Assembly: GCA_025938035.1 (NCBI GenBank)
Contig: JAICQE010000060.1
Location: 1 to 21,695, forward strand
From: Vicinamibacteria bacterium
GTDB taxonomy: Bacteria > Acidobacteriota > Vicinamibacteria > Vicinamibacterales > UBA2999
DNA: 21,695 nt
Direction of reading: 5' to 3'
Shown here piece by piece: positions 1 to 6,164 of the stretch. Within the stretch, counting starts at the first letter, position 1. Every line of letters starts with the position of its first letter. The translations under genes were made by a program, and so were the position numbers. The notes below the pieces were generated by a model that had not been told where the DNA came from, made no database searches, and saw only the letters and a list, made by a program, of their open reading frames with translations.

Positions 1-806
1 CTGCCGGTCAGCGGTGGAAGCTTGAATGGCAGGTGGAGGGTAACAACGCCGACGGCATCCTGGCCGACAGCGACGGCGGCCTGCTTCTCGCCCAGAACGA
101 CAACGGCGCGATCGTCAAGCTCGTGAACGGCAAGGTCACGACGATCCATCGCGACCTCCATACGAGCGGCGCGCTTTCGCGGAACACGAAGGGAGCGCTG
201 TTTGTCGTCGAGCGCGGTCTGCGCAATACGGTTCGCCAGCTGGCGCCGCAGAACCGCGTCCACGCCAACACGTTCAACGGGGATCCGCTGGACTGCCTCG
301 GCGGCGTCATCAACGACTTGACCGCGGACAGCAAGGGCGGCGTGTACTTCACGCATGGCGGTTTGTTCTACGCCGACCCGAAGGGTGTGGTGACGCGGTA
401 TGGCGAGGGCCTGCGGACCAACGGCGTCGTGCTGAGCCCGGACGAGAAGGTCCTGTATGTGACCAACGGCAACTCCGTCGCGGCGTTCGACGTGCAGGCC
501 GATGGATCGCTGACCAATCAGCGTCAGTTCGTGACGCTGCCATCGGGCGGCGGCGACGGCCTGACGGTGGATTCTCAGGGCCGCCTCTACATCACGGCCG
601 GTCCGGCGCTGCACGTCGCGTCGCCTGACGGCAAGTATCTGGGGAACATTCCCTCGCCGGTCAGCCTGATTACCGCCGCGTTTGCCGGGCCGGACAAGAA
701 GACGATCTATGCGGTCACCAGCATCCGCAACGCCGAGGGCGCGCAGCGCGCCGAGGTCTACTCGATTCCGATGATCGCCCAGGGATTCGCGGGACGGGCG
801 AAATGA
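1..806 (+). CDS. SMP-30/gluconolactonase/LRE-like beta-propeller protein (5' end outside window)
   Basis: The frame is open to the left edge, so the N-terminus is missing; the GTG at 33 is probably internal. The visible ~265 residues show the family's repeated blades: EGNNADGILAD near the left end, VINDLTADSKGG in the middle, NGVVLSPDEKVLYVTN, and GDGLTVDSQGRLYIT towards the C-terminus. In the SMP-30 family the Asn and Asp of such loops bind a divalent metal, and characterised members hydrolyse sugar lactones or other esters. The substrate here cannot be told. The last codons overlap the next gene by ATGA, so the two are probably translationally coupled. The family call is fairly sure; lactonase activity is inference. 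Confidence 0.82.
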   Translation, partial: AGQRWKLEWQVEGNNADGILADSDGGLLLAQNDNGAIVKLVNGKVTTIHRDLHTSGALSRNTKGALFVVERGLRNTVRQLAPQNRVHANTFNGDPLDCLGGVINDLTADSKGGVYFTHGGLFYADPKGVVTRYGEGLRTNGVVLSPDEKVLYVTNGNSVAAFDVQADGSLTNQRQFVTLPSGGGDGLTVDSQGRLYITAGPALHVASPDGKYLGNIPSPVSLITAAFAGPDKKTIYAVTSIRNAEGAQRAEVYSIPMIAQGFAGRAK

Positions 807-1195
807 GGGCCGCAATCGCTGCCGCCGTGCTCGCCGGCGTCCTGCTTCCCACGCCAGCGATATCCCATCACAGTAATGTCGCCTACGAGGTGACCAAGGT
901 CATCACCATCACCGGCGTCGTCAAGAGCTTCGAGTGGGTGAACCCGCACACGTGGCTGCACGTGGTCGTTGACGACGGGAAGGGCGGGAAGGTGGAGTGG
1001 GAGTGCGAGGGGCGGGCTCCCGGCGTCCTCGGCCGAGCCGGGTGGTCGCGCAACATCCTCAAGCCGGGCGAGACGGTGACAGTCGACATGAGCCCGGCGA
1101 AAGACGGATCGAAGACGTCGATCATCGCCCGCGTCACGAAGGCCGACGGGACGATTCTCTCGAATCAGCCCGTGTTTGACCCCAGAGGAAACTAG
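803..1195 (+). CDS. DUF6152 family secreted protein (copy 1)
   Basis: This 130-residue protein has a signal peptide (about residues 1-21, ending AIS) followed by the HHS start of mature DUF6152 proteins. It carries the family core ITGVVKSFEWVNPHTWLHV (about 33-51), a W-x-C-E-G segment and GW...LKPGETVTV. Function is unknown; the fold looks like a small beta-barrel, and export suggests a periplasmic role. The ATG at 803 overlaps the upstream stop (ATGA). A WEGDT-motif gene follows 68 bp downstream, an arrangement repeated on the other strand at 10054-8838. Unlike copy 2 it has no Cys-containing C-terminal tail. Confidence 0.85.
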   Translation: MRAAIAAAVLAGVLLPTPAISHHSNVAYEVTKVITITGVVKSFEWVNPHTWLHVVVDDGKGGKVEWECEGRAPGVLGRAGWSRNILKPGETVTVDMSPAKDGSKTSIIARVTKADGTILSNQPVFDPRGN

Positions 1196-1196
1196 G

Positions 1197-1260
1197 GACC
1201 GCGAAGAACGAAGAACCGACTTGTCCGCCGAAGCGCGCAGCGCGAAGGCGGAAGGACGCG
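1197..1260. repeat. GCGAAG-rich imperfect palindrome between DUF6152 and WEGDT genes
   Basis: The gap contains repeated GAAG/GCGAAG units and an imperfect palindrome, GTCCGCC at 1223-1229 facing GGCGGAAGGAC at 1247-1257. The right arm also supplies an AAGGA Shine-Dalgarno (1252-1256) seven bases before the ATG at 1264, so the repeat seems to provide the ribosome binding site of the next gene. Confidence 0.6.
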
Positions 1261-1263
1261 AAG

Positions 1264-2109
1264 ATGACTCGATTGATTCCGCTGTGGTTCGCCGCGCTCG
1301 GTATTGGCGCGGCCGTTTTGTCCATTGATAATGCGGCCGCTCAATCGAACACCGCTGGCGCGACCCCGCCGGATTTCTCCGGTGTGTATTACCCGTACAA
1401 CCCCGGTCGCGGGGGTGGTGCGCGGCCAGGCGGCGCAGCGCCGGCGCAAGGACAGGGTGGTGCGCCCCCAGCGGGCGCGCAACGCGGCGCGCCGCCGCGG
1501 CCGACGCAGTCGGCGCCGCTTTCGGACGGATCGCAGGGGCGCTCCCCGGACGCGCCGAAGCTGACGCCCGAGTACCTGGCCAAATGGGAGCTGATGCGCA
1601 AGTCGCGCATTTCCGGTTCGTACGAATACGACAACAACGCCCGCTGTCTCCCGCCGGGCATGCCGGCCATGATGGGGATGGCCTACGGCATGGAGATCCA
1701 GCAGACGAAGGATCGCATCACGTTCTTCAGCGAGCTGAACGACGCGATGCGGCGCGTGTACCTGGACGGCCGCAAGCCGACGCCACGGCACCTGGATGAC
1801 CCGACGTACGCCGGCTACTCGACGGGCCGGTGGGAAGGGGACACGCTGGTGGTGGAAACCGTGGCGCTGCATCCCGACTCGTTCATCGAGGGATTCACGC
1901 CGCACAGCGACGCCATGACCGTCAGCGAGCGGATCCGGTTCACCAGCCCGGGGATCCTCGAGGATCGCATCACTGTGCGGGACCCTAAGGCGCTGACGGA
2001 ACCTTGGCAGACCGTCCGCACGTATCGGAAAGCAGTGCCGCCGAACGACGAGCTGCGTGAGTTCGCGTGCGCGGAAGGGTTGAGCAGGGAACTGTTAAAG
2101 AAACCGTAA
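1264..2109 (+). CDS. Secreted WEGDT-motif protein (paralogue 1)
   Basis: This 281-residue protein has a signal peptide (1-27, ending AAAQ) and then a Gly/Pro/Ala/Arg-rich linker (about 45-95). The conserved domain contains ARCLPPG (Cys128), RRVYLDGR (about 163-170), TGRWEGDTLVVET (WEGDT at 190-194) and a C-terminal EFACAEG (Cys269). I know no assigned function for the family; it is recognisable from three further copies in this window. The two Cys lie at almost the same distance from WEGDT in all four, which suggests a disulfide in the mature exported protein. The start at 1264 has AAGGA seven bases upstream. The gene follows DUF6152 copy 1 and is probably in its operon. Confidence 0.8.
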   Translation: MTRLIPLWFAALGIGAAVLSIDNAAAQSNTAGATPPDFSGVYYPYNPGRGGGARPGGAAPAQGQGGAPPAGAQRGAPPRPTQSAPLSDGSQGRSPDAPKLTPEYLAKWELMRKSRISGSYEYDNNARCLPPGMPAMMGMAYGMEIQQTKDRITFFSELNDAMRRVYLDGRKPTPRHLDDPTYAGYSTGRWEGDTLVVETVALHPDSFIEGFTPHSDAMTVSERIRFTSPGILEDRITVRDPKALTEPWQTVRTYRKAVPPNDELREFACAEGLSRELLKKP

Positions 2110-2186
2110 TTCAAAATGCAAAATGCAAAATGCAAAATGAACCACGGAGCACGCCTGCGTCTTAGTGCATTTTGCATCTTGCATTA
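2110..2186. repeat. 7-bp-period inverted repeat (AAAATGC units)
   Basis: About four tandem 7-bp AAAATGC units (2112-2139) face a right arm of GCATTTTGCATCTTGCATT (2167-2185). The element lies directly between the stop at 2109 and the next gene and could fold into a hairpin. It may act as a terminator or mRNA 3'-end stabiliser, but it has no U-tract. Confidence 0.8.
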
Positions 2187-2199
2187 CCGAGAGGTACAG

Positions 2200-2574
2200 A
2201 TGAAACGCTATGTTGCCTTGATGGCCGTCGTGCTGGTGGCGATGTGGAGCGTCGGCGTGCGCGCGGCCGATCCCTCGGGCCGCTGGTCGGCGACCTTCAT
2301 GACTCAGGTCGGCGAGCAGGTCTATACCTACGAGTTCATCGTCAAAGGGACGACGCTCACGGGAACGGCGAAGGGGAGTCTCACCGGCGAAGGCAAGATC
2401 AGCGACGGTAAGATCGACGGCGACACCATCACGTTCGTCGAGAACACGACCTACATGGGGATGCCGCTGGCCTTCAACTACACCGGCAAGATGACATCCG
2501 CGGACACGATTGAGCTGTCCCGCACCCTCATGGACTTCGAGGCCGAAAAGGCCACCGCCAGGCGCGTTAAATAG
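2200..2574 (+). CDS. Small secreted beta-rich protein, function unknown
   Basis: This 124-residue protein has a clear signal peptide (MKRYVALMAVVLVAMW..., cleavage probably after the Ala-Ala at 22-23). The mature part begins DPSGRWSATF and alternates short predicted strands with turns (LTGTAKGSLTGEG, ISDGKIDGDTITF, YTGKMTSADTIEL). This pattern is common in small exported lipocalin-like or beta-sandwich proteins of Acidobacteriota, but I cannot name a family. The ATG at 2200 is preferred because GAGAGG lies just upstream (2189-2194) and the signal peptide begins there. The frame extends up to 2116 only through repeat-derived codons. Confidence 0.78.
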   Translation: MKRYVALMAVVLVAMWSVGVRAADPSGRWSATFMTQVGEQVYTYEFIVKGTTLTGTAKGSLTGEGKISDGKIDGDTITFVENTTYMGMPLAFNYTGKMTSADTIELSRTLMDFEAEKATARRVK

Positions 2575-2628
2575 ATCGTTCGAATCGTTCGGGTCGTTCG
2601 AATCGTTCGGGTCGTTCGAATCGTTCGA
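2575..2628. repeat. Six tandem 9-bp repeats, (A/G)TCGTTCG(A/G)
   Basis: Six consecutive 9-bp units (ATCGTTCGA, ATCGTTCGG, GTCGTTCGA and so on) start immediately after the stop codon at 2574 and end 13 bp before the next ATG. Each unit carries TTCGA, so neighbouring units can pair with one another. Because 9 is a multiple of three, the tract stays open in the frame of the next gene (translating as SFESFG repeats), but it is unlikely to be translated. Confidence 0.9.
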
Positions 2629-2641
2629 AGAACGCAGGCCG

Positions 2642-3082
2642 ATGGCAGCCGATTACACAGGAACGCGCCAGCCGCAGACATCGCAGGGCAATCCCGCCCT
2701 TCTGCACAAGCTCCTGGGCGTCGGCCTGGTGATCATGGCAGTCGCCATGGTCATCGCGCGGCATGCCGTCGGCGATTCGCCGGATGGGTCGAATCTTCCG
2801 GCGTATGCGATTGCTGGCGTCAGTGCCGTGATGCTCGGAGCAGCGCTGATGTTTCTGAAGCCGCTCGTCCCGAGACGCCGCGCCGGCCAGACGGTGGCTG
2901 CCTACTGGGCCGACCCGGTGCTGGTCCCGAAGGCGCTTCGTGTCTGGTTCATCCTCGAAGGTGCCGGCGTGCTGGCGTCGATTTCGTACTTCCTCGGTGG
3001 CGGAGCGTATGCGTTAGTCGTGATCGCGGCCGCCGCCGCGGCGTACTGGATGAACGGGCCCGCCGTCTTCGAGAGCGAATAG
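2642..3082 (+). CDS. Small integral membrane protein, function unknown
   Basis: This 146-residue protein has about four hydrophobic helices (about 22-44, 53-75, 98-117 and 119-137) separated by short loops, with an Arg-rich loop PRRRAG after helix 2. I recognise no domain. The ATG at 2642 is chosen because everything upstream in frame comes from the 9-bp repeat tract; the ribosome site is weak (CAGG only). It ends three bases before the convergent VOC gene on the other strand. Confidence 0.7.
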   Translation: MAADYTGTRQPQTSQGNPALLHKLLGVGLVIMAVAMVIARHAVGDSPDGSNLPAYAIAGVSAVMLGAALMFLKPLVPRRRAGQTVAAYWADPVLVPKALRVWFILEGAGVLASISYFLGGGAYALVVIAAAAAAYWMNGPAVFESE

Positions 3083-3084
3083 CG

Positions 3085-4041
3085 TCAGGCCGGCCGCGCG
3101 ATATACCAGTGATTCCCCACCGGGTCCTCGACGAACGCAATCCGGCCTGATGGCCGATCGGCGGGAGCGGCCAACGACGTTGCACCAGCAGCGAGCGCCT
3201 GCTCGTACGCCGCATCCGGATCCGCGACATACAGAAAGTAGGCGCCGGGCATCGGGTCGGCGCTCCCGAATTCGACTGCAGCGTCGCCGATTCGCGCCCG
3301 GGCATACGGGATGGCCCCTCCGCCATGGTCGACAACGACCTCTTCCACGGCGCCAAAGGCGCGCACAAGGAATTCGATATAACCGCGCACATCGTGTGCG
3401 AGCAGGTACGGCGTCACGCTGCGGAGATGCGAGGCGAGCGACTCGGGCCCGAGCGGCGTGGCGATATACCACTGGTTCCCGTAAGGGTCGCGGATGAATC
3501 CCGAACGCTCGCCGTACGGCCGATCCGCTGGTTCGCCCAGTGATGTGCCACCCGCCGCCAGTGCCCGCGCGAACGTCGCATCCGCATCGTCGACGAAGAT
3601 ATGGAGTGCGACAGGGCGGCTCAGCGCCGACTTCTGATCTCCGGTTTCGCCGAGCATCACCATCGAGTTGCCGATCCGCAGTTCCCGATGGATGCCGTGG
3701 CCCGGGTTATCCATGACGTTCGTTTCCACCGCATCGAATACGCGGATGAGGAAGTCGGCAAGACCTCGGTCCGGCACCCACATGTAGGGCGTGACCGTCG
3801 TGAATCCTTCGCGAATCCGAGCCGTCGCTTCAGGCGCAACTTCTGTGGTCATGGTGGTCCTCCGTTCGAACTGCGCCCGCAGGCGCGCGGTGAATTCGCG
3901 GTTCGGGTAGTGCCGCAGATCGGCCGCAACCCGCGCCAGTGGCGCCAACTCCGTATCGCGGAGTGAGCTGCTGGCATCGCCGCGCGCCACCAGCGCGTCG
4001 ATGACCCCGTCGAGGCGATCACTGAGCGGCTGGTCAGCCAT
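3085..4041 (-). CDS. Anti-sigma-like N-terminus fused to tandem VOC (glyoxalase/PhnB-like) domains
   Basis: The full frame has 318 residues. Residues 1-63 are helical and charged (LDGVIDALVARGD, ELAPLARVAADLRHYPNREFTARLRAQFER) and resemble the N-termini of proteins encoded after ECF sigma factors. Residues about 80-195 and 208-316 are two VOC domains, each with a beta-alpha-beta start (TVTPYMWVPD, SVTPYLLAHD) and ending in the PhnB-like DPxGNxWYIA. The ATG at 4041 overlaps the sigma-factor stop by 8 bp. A second ATG at 3852 (residue 64) has a near-perfect GGAGGA five bases upstream, so a VOC-only form may also be made. VOC proteins include metal-dependent glyoxalases, dioxygenases and resistance proteins; the ligand here is unknown. 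Confidence 0.85.
   Translation of the reverse strand: MADQPLSDRLDGVIDALVARGDASSSLRDTELAPLARVAADLRHYPNREFTARLRAQFERRTTMTTEVAPEATARIREGFTTVTPYMWVPDRGLADFLIRVFDAVETNVMDNPGHGIHRELRIGNSMVMLGETGDQKSALSRPVALHIFVDDADATFARALAAGGTSLGEPADRPYGERSGFIRDPYGNQWYIATPLGPESLASHLRSVTPYLLAHDVRGYIEFLVRAFGAVEEVVVDHGGGAIPYARARIGDAAVEFGSADPMPGAYFLYVADPDAAYEQALAAGATSLAAPADRPSGRIAFVEDPVGNHWYIARPA
3858..3863 (-). promoter_or_regulatory. Internal Shine-Dalgarno (GGAGGA) before ATG 3852
   Basis: On the - strand, GGAGGA is followed by five bases and ATG at 3852-3850, exactly at the junction between the helical N-terminal region and the VOC part. It is stronger than any site before the ATG at 4041, which relies on coupling to the sigma gene. 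It may allow a separate VOC-only product. Confidence 0.6.
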
Positions 4042-4561
4042 GATGTCCGAAGCCTTTCCGCAGGTTCTCGATCGCGCGCAGCTGCAGCTGCTTCACTGCG
4101 CCCTCGGATCGATCGAGCGCAGCGGCAACGTCGCGGATGCTGCGCTCTTCGACGAACCGCATCTGGATCACCTGCCTCTGCACCTCGGGCAGACGATCGA
4201 CGAGCTGAAACAGGCTCACGCGCCGCTCGAGATCCTGGTACTCACGTTCATCCGGCACATCCGGCGGCGGGTCGGGCGAGGTGCGGCCCTCGCGCTTCCA
4301 GTGGTCGGCCAGCGCGTTCGCCGCGATGCGGAAGAGCCACGCGGTAAACGGCGCGCCGCGCCACTCGAAGCGGGGCAGGTGCGTGAGCGCCCGTTCGAAC
4401 ACGTCCGACGTGACGTCCTCCGCCAGTGCCCGGCTGCCGGCCCGGCGGCTGACGTAGGCATAGACACGGTCGACGTAGCGGTCGTACAGATCCAGAAAAC
4501 GCGCGGGATCTGCCTGCGCCGCCTCGATCAAGAGCCGCTCGTCGTCTGCCGTTACGTCCAC
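4034..4561 (-). CDS. RNA polymerase ECF-type sigma factor
   Basis: This 175-residue protein has sigma-70 region 2 at about 22-90 (FLDLYDRYVDRVYAYV, ALAEDVTSDVFERAL, FTAWLFRIAANALADHWKR) and region 4 at about 118-170 (LPEVQRQVIQMRF, IRDVAAALDRSEGAVKQLQLRAIENLR, the helix-turn-helix). Regions 1 and 3 are absent, as in ECF factors. The start is GTG at 4561. It is overlapped by 8 bp by the anti-sigma-like/VOC gene, its likely regulatory partner. No separate transmembrane anti-sigma gene is present. Dyads with GTAAC half-sites lie in the upstream gap and could mark an autoregulated promoter. Confidence 0.93.
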   Translation of the reverse strand: MDVTADDERLLIEAAQADPARFLDLYDRYVDRVYAYVSRRAGSRALAEDVTSDVFERALTHLPRFEWRGAPFTAWLFRIAANALADHWKREGRTSPDPPPDVPDEREYQDLERRVSLFQLVDRLPEVQRQVIQMRFVEERSIRDVAAALDRSEGAVKQLQLRAIENLRKGFGHHG

Positions 4562-4582
4562 GTGCGCCCGTTCTCTCTGAAG

Positions 4583-4610
4583 GTAACTGTCCGACCGGAC
4601 GAAAGGTTAC
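4583..4610. promoter_or_regulatory. Nested dyad between the sigma factor and membrane protein genes
   Basis: The divergent gap contains GTAAC (4584-4587 region) and GTTAC (4606-4610) as outer half-sites around an inner palindrome, GTCCGACCGGAC. A further GGTTAC follows at 4613-4618. The arrangement suggests an operator or ECF promoter element acting on one or both divergent genes. No experiment supports it. Confidence 0.4.
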
Positions 4611-4621
4611 GCGGTTACGGG

Positions 4622-4627
4622 TAATAT
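4622..4627 (+). promoter_or_regulatory. Candidate -10 element (TAATAT) of a leaderless promoter
   Basis: TAATAT ends 11 bases before the ATG at 4638, and no Shine-Dalgarno lies between them. This spacing would place the transcription start at or next to the start codon. No convincing -35 is visible. Confidence 0.4.
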
Positions 4628-4637
4628 CGGCCTCGTT

Positions 4638-5228
4638 ATGGTCCGGCTCGTTGTTTTTGTCTGGCTCATTGCTGCCGCGCTTGTCGGGGCAACGGGTTTG
4701 CTGCGGCAGTCGCCCATACCGCCGCCCGCGATTGCGGTGGGGCTCACGATTGTTGCGCTGCTCGTCGTCCGGTTGTCGCGCGGCGCTCGTGAGGGGGTCC
4801 GGCAGATCGGTCCGGGACCGCTCGTGTTGTTCAACGTGGTCCGGATTGCGGCGGGCGCATACTTCCTCGTCCTCGGCGCGCGCGATGTGCTCCCGCGGGA
4901 GTTCACGACGCCCGCGGGTTGGGGAGACATCCTCGTCGGTGTGGCGGCGATCTGGGTTCTGATGCGCTGTCTGCCCGTGCGCACGCCCTGGCAGCGGTGG
5001 GCGTTCTATGTCTGGAACGTTGCCGGCCTGCTCGACATCCTCGCCGTCATCGGCAATGCGATCCGCCTGTATCTCAGGGATCCCGCGTTCGTCGAACCAT
5101 TCATGTCGCTCCCGCTCGCGATCCTTCCGACGTTCGTCGTGCCGGTCGTGATCGTGTCCCATGTTTTGTTGTTTTCATGGGTCCGCCTGAAGGCGGACAC
5201 TACGCCACGTGCCGAAGCACGGCGATGA
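4638..5228 (+). CDS. Multi-pass membrane protein with repeat-derived C-terminal tail
   Basis: This 196-residue, very hydrophobic protein has about six helices (about 3-21, 32-47, 62-82, 89-108, 122-142 and 150-181). No family is recognised. Conserved-looking features are WGDILVG (in helix 4) and RWAFYVWNVAGLLDILAV (helix 5). The tail after residue 181 (WVRLKADTTPRAEARR) is encoded by a REP-like palindrome and so is probably a late addition to a shorter protein. It starts leaderless (see 4622-4627) and diverges from the ECF sigma gene. The last 20 bases overlap the DUF3565 gene. Confidence 0.75.
   Translation: MVRLVVFVWLIAAALVGATGLLRQSPIPPPAIAVGLTIVALLVVRLSRGAREGVRQIGPGPLVLFNVVRIAAGAYFLVLGARDVLPREFTTPAGWGDILVGVAAIWVLMRCLPVRTPWQRWAFYVWNVAGLLDILAVIGNAIRLYLRDPAFVEPFMSLPLAILPTFVVPVVIVSHVLLFSWVRLKADTTPRAEARR
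5181..5198. repeat. REP-like palindrome, copy 1
   Basis: The 18-bp palindrome GTCCGCCTGAAGGCGGAC is followed by ACTACG. It lies inside the 3' end of the membrane-protein gene and encodes its VRLKADTT tail. Copies 2 and 3 are at 14583 and 15270. Confidence 0.85.
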
Positions 5229-5427
5229 GCGGCCCACTCCGCAGCGCGCTATCGTTGGCTTCCATCAGGATGATGAGGGGCATTGGGTGGCCGAGCTGGA
5301 ATGCGGGCACTCGCAGCACATGCGCCATGACCCGCCGTGGCAGAATCGCGAGTGGGCGCTGACCGCCGCCGGCCGGGCCCGTTTCATTGGCGTACGAATC
5401 GAATGCCGCCGCTGTTCACAGGACTGA
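5209..5427 (+). CDS. DUF3565 family protein
   Basis: This 72-residue protein matches the DUF3565 pattern closely: IVGFHQDDEGHWVAELECGH, HMRHDPPWQNREW, LTAAGRARFIG and a final ECRRC. The Cys/His pairs (CGH...H and CxxC) look like a small metal-binding site. Function is unknown. The only in-frame start that keeps the full domain is GTG at 5209, which overlaps the preceding gene by 20 bp. Confidence 0.85.
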   Translation: MPKHGDERPTPQRAIVGFHQDDEGHWVAELECGHSQHMRHDPPWQNREWALTAAGRARFIGVRIECRRCSQD

Positions 5428-5428
5428 C

Positions 5429-5464
5429 CGCGAAGGCCGCGAAGAGCGCGAAGTTCGCGAAGCG
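5429..5464. repeat. Four tandem 9-bp CGCGAAGnn repeats
   Basis: The units CGCGAAGGC, CGCGAAGAG, CGCGAAGTT and CGCGAAGCG run without interruption, starting two bases after the DUF3565 stop. No inverted partner arm is present. This is the same 9-bp periodicity as at 2575-2628 but a different sequence. Confidence 0.85.
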
Positions 5465-5494
5465 TGCGGACCCGGCGAATCCGCAGGTGGGATG

Positions 5495-6094
5495 ATGCGA
5501 TTCTCCATAGTGACGGTTGTCGCCGCGGCATCCGCGCTCGTTGTCACGGCTGCCCACGCGCAAACGCTCTCGGGGCCGGCGCTCGTCAAGGCGCTGCGGG
5601 GGGGCGGCAACGTGATCGTGATGCGCCACGCCAGCTCGCCTGGCGACATCCCGGCAAAGCCGAATCCCGACAACGTGCCGCCCGAGCGTCAGCTCGACGA
5701 GACGGGCAGAACAACGGCAGCGGCAATGGGGGACGCGCTGCGGCGTTTGAAGATTCCCATCGGCGAGGTGCTCACCGGCCCGGCCTATCGAACCCGCGAA
5801 ACGGCGCGCCTGGCGCGATTCCCGAACCCGCGTGCCATCCCCGAGCTTGGTGAAGGCCCGCAGAGCATGCAGCGTGTGCAGCCAGCGCAGACCGAATGGT
5901 TACAGAAGAAGGTGAGGGAATTGCCGCGCGGCACGAACACGCTCCTCGTGACTCACGTGCCGAACCTCCTGGCCGCGTTTCCCGAGGTCACAGACGTCCT
6001 GCAAGGCGAAGCGCTCGTGTTCGCATCCGACGGCGCGGGCGGGTCCCGCGTCGTCGGACGAGTCAAGATCGAGGAATGGCCAGACCTTCGTTGA
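5495..6094 (+). CDS. Exported histidine phosphatase superfamily protein
   Basis: This 199-residue protein has a signal peptide (1-22, ending AHA). The catalytic RH motif is VMRHASSPGD (Arg44, His45), the second Arg motif is TGPAYRTRETA (Arg99/Arg101) and the second catalytic His is in VTHVPN (His154). The family forms a phosphohistidine intermediate and removes phosphate from small molecules or proteins. Small periplasmic SixA- or Ais-like members are the nearest comparison, but the substrate is unknown. ATG codons at 5492 and 5495 follow AGGTGG (5485-5490); 5495 gives the better spacing. Upstream in-frame codons are repeat sequence. Confidence 0.85.
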   Translation: MRFSIVTVVAAASALVVTAAHAQTLSGPALVKALRGGGNVIVMRHASSPGDIPAKPNPDNVPPERQLDETGRTTAAAMGDALRRLKIPIGEVLTGPAYRTRETARLARFPNPRAIPELGEGPQSMQRVQPAQTEWLQKKVRELPRGTNTLLVTHVPNLLAAFPEVTDVLQGEALVFASDGAGGSRVVGRVKIEEWPDLR

Positions 6095-6097
6095 GGA

Positions 6098-6161
6098 CGA
6101 CACACCGAGATCACCGAGGGCCAGTAGTGTTGACTCGGTGCCTCAGTGCCTCGGTGTGTCG
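6098..6161. repeat. 8-bp-period inverted repeat between convergent genes
   Basis: CGACACACCGAG (6098-6109) exactly matches the reverse complement of CTCGGTGTGTCG (6150-6161). Further 8-bp CACCGAGG/CACTGAGG-type units lie inside. The position between two convergent stops fits a bidirectional transcription terminator, although no T-tract is visible. It belongs to the same family as 8761-8832. Confidence 0.85.
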
Positions 6162-6164
6162 TGA

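Noticed and set aside
2575..2628. CRISPR array
   Set aside because: The repeats are only 9 bp, have no spacers and no cas genes are nearby.
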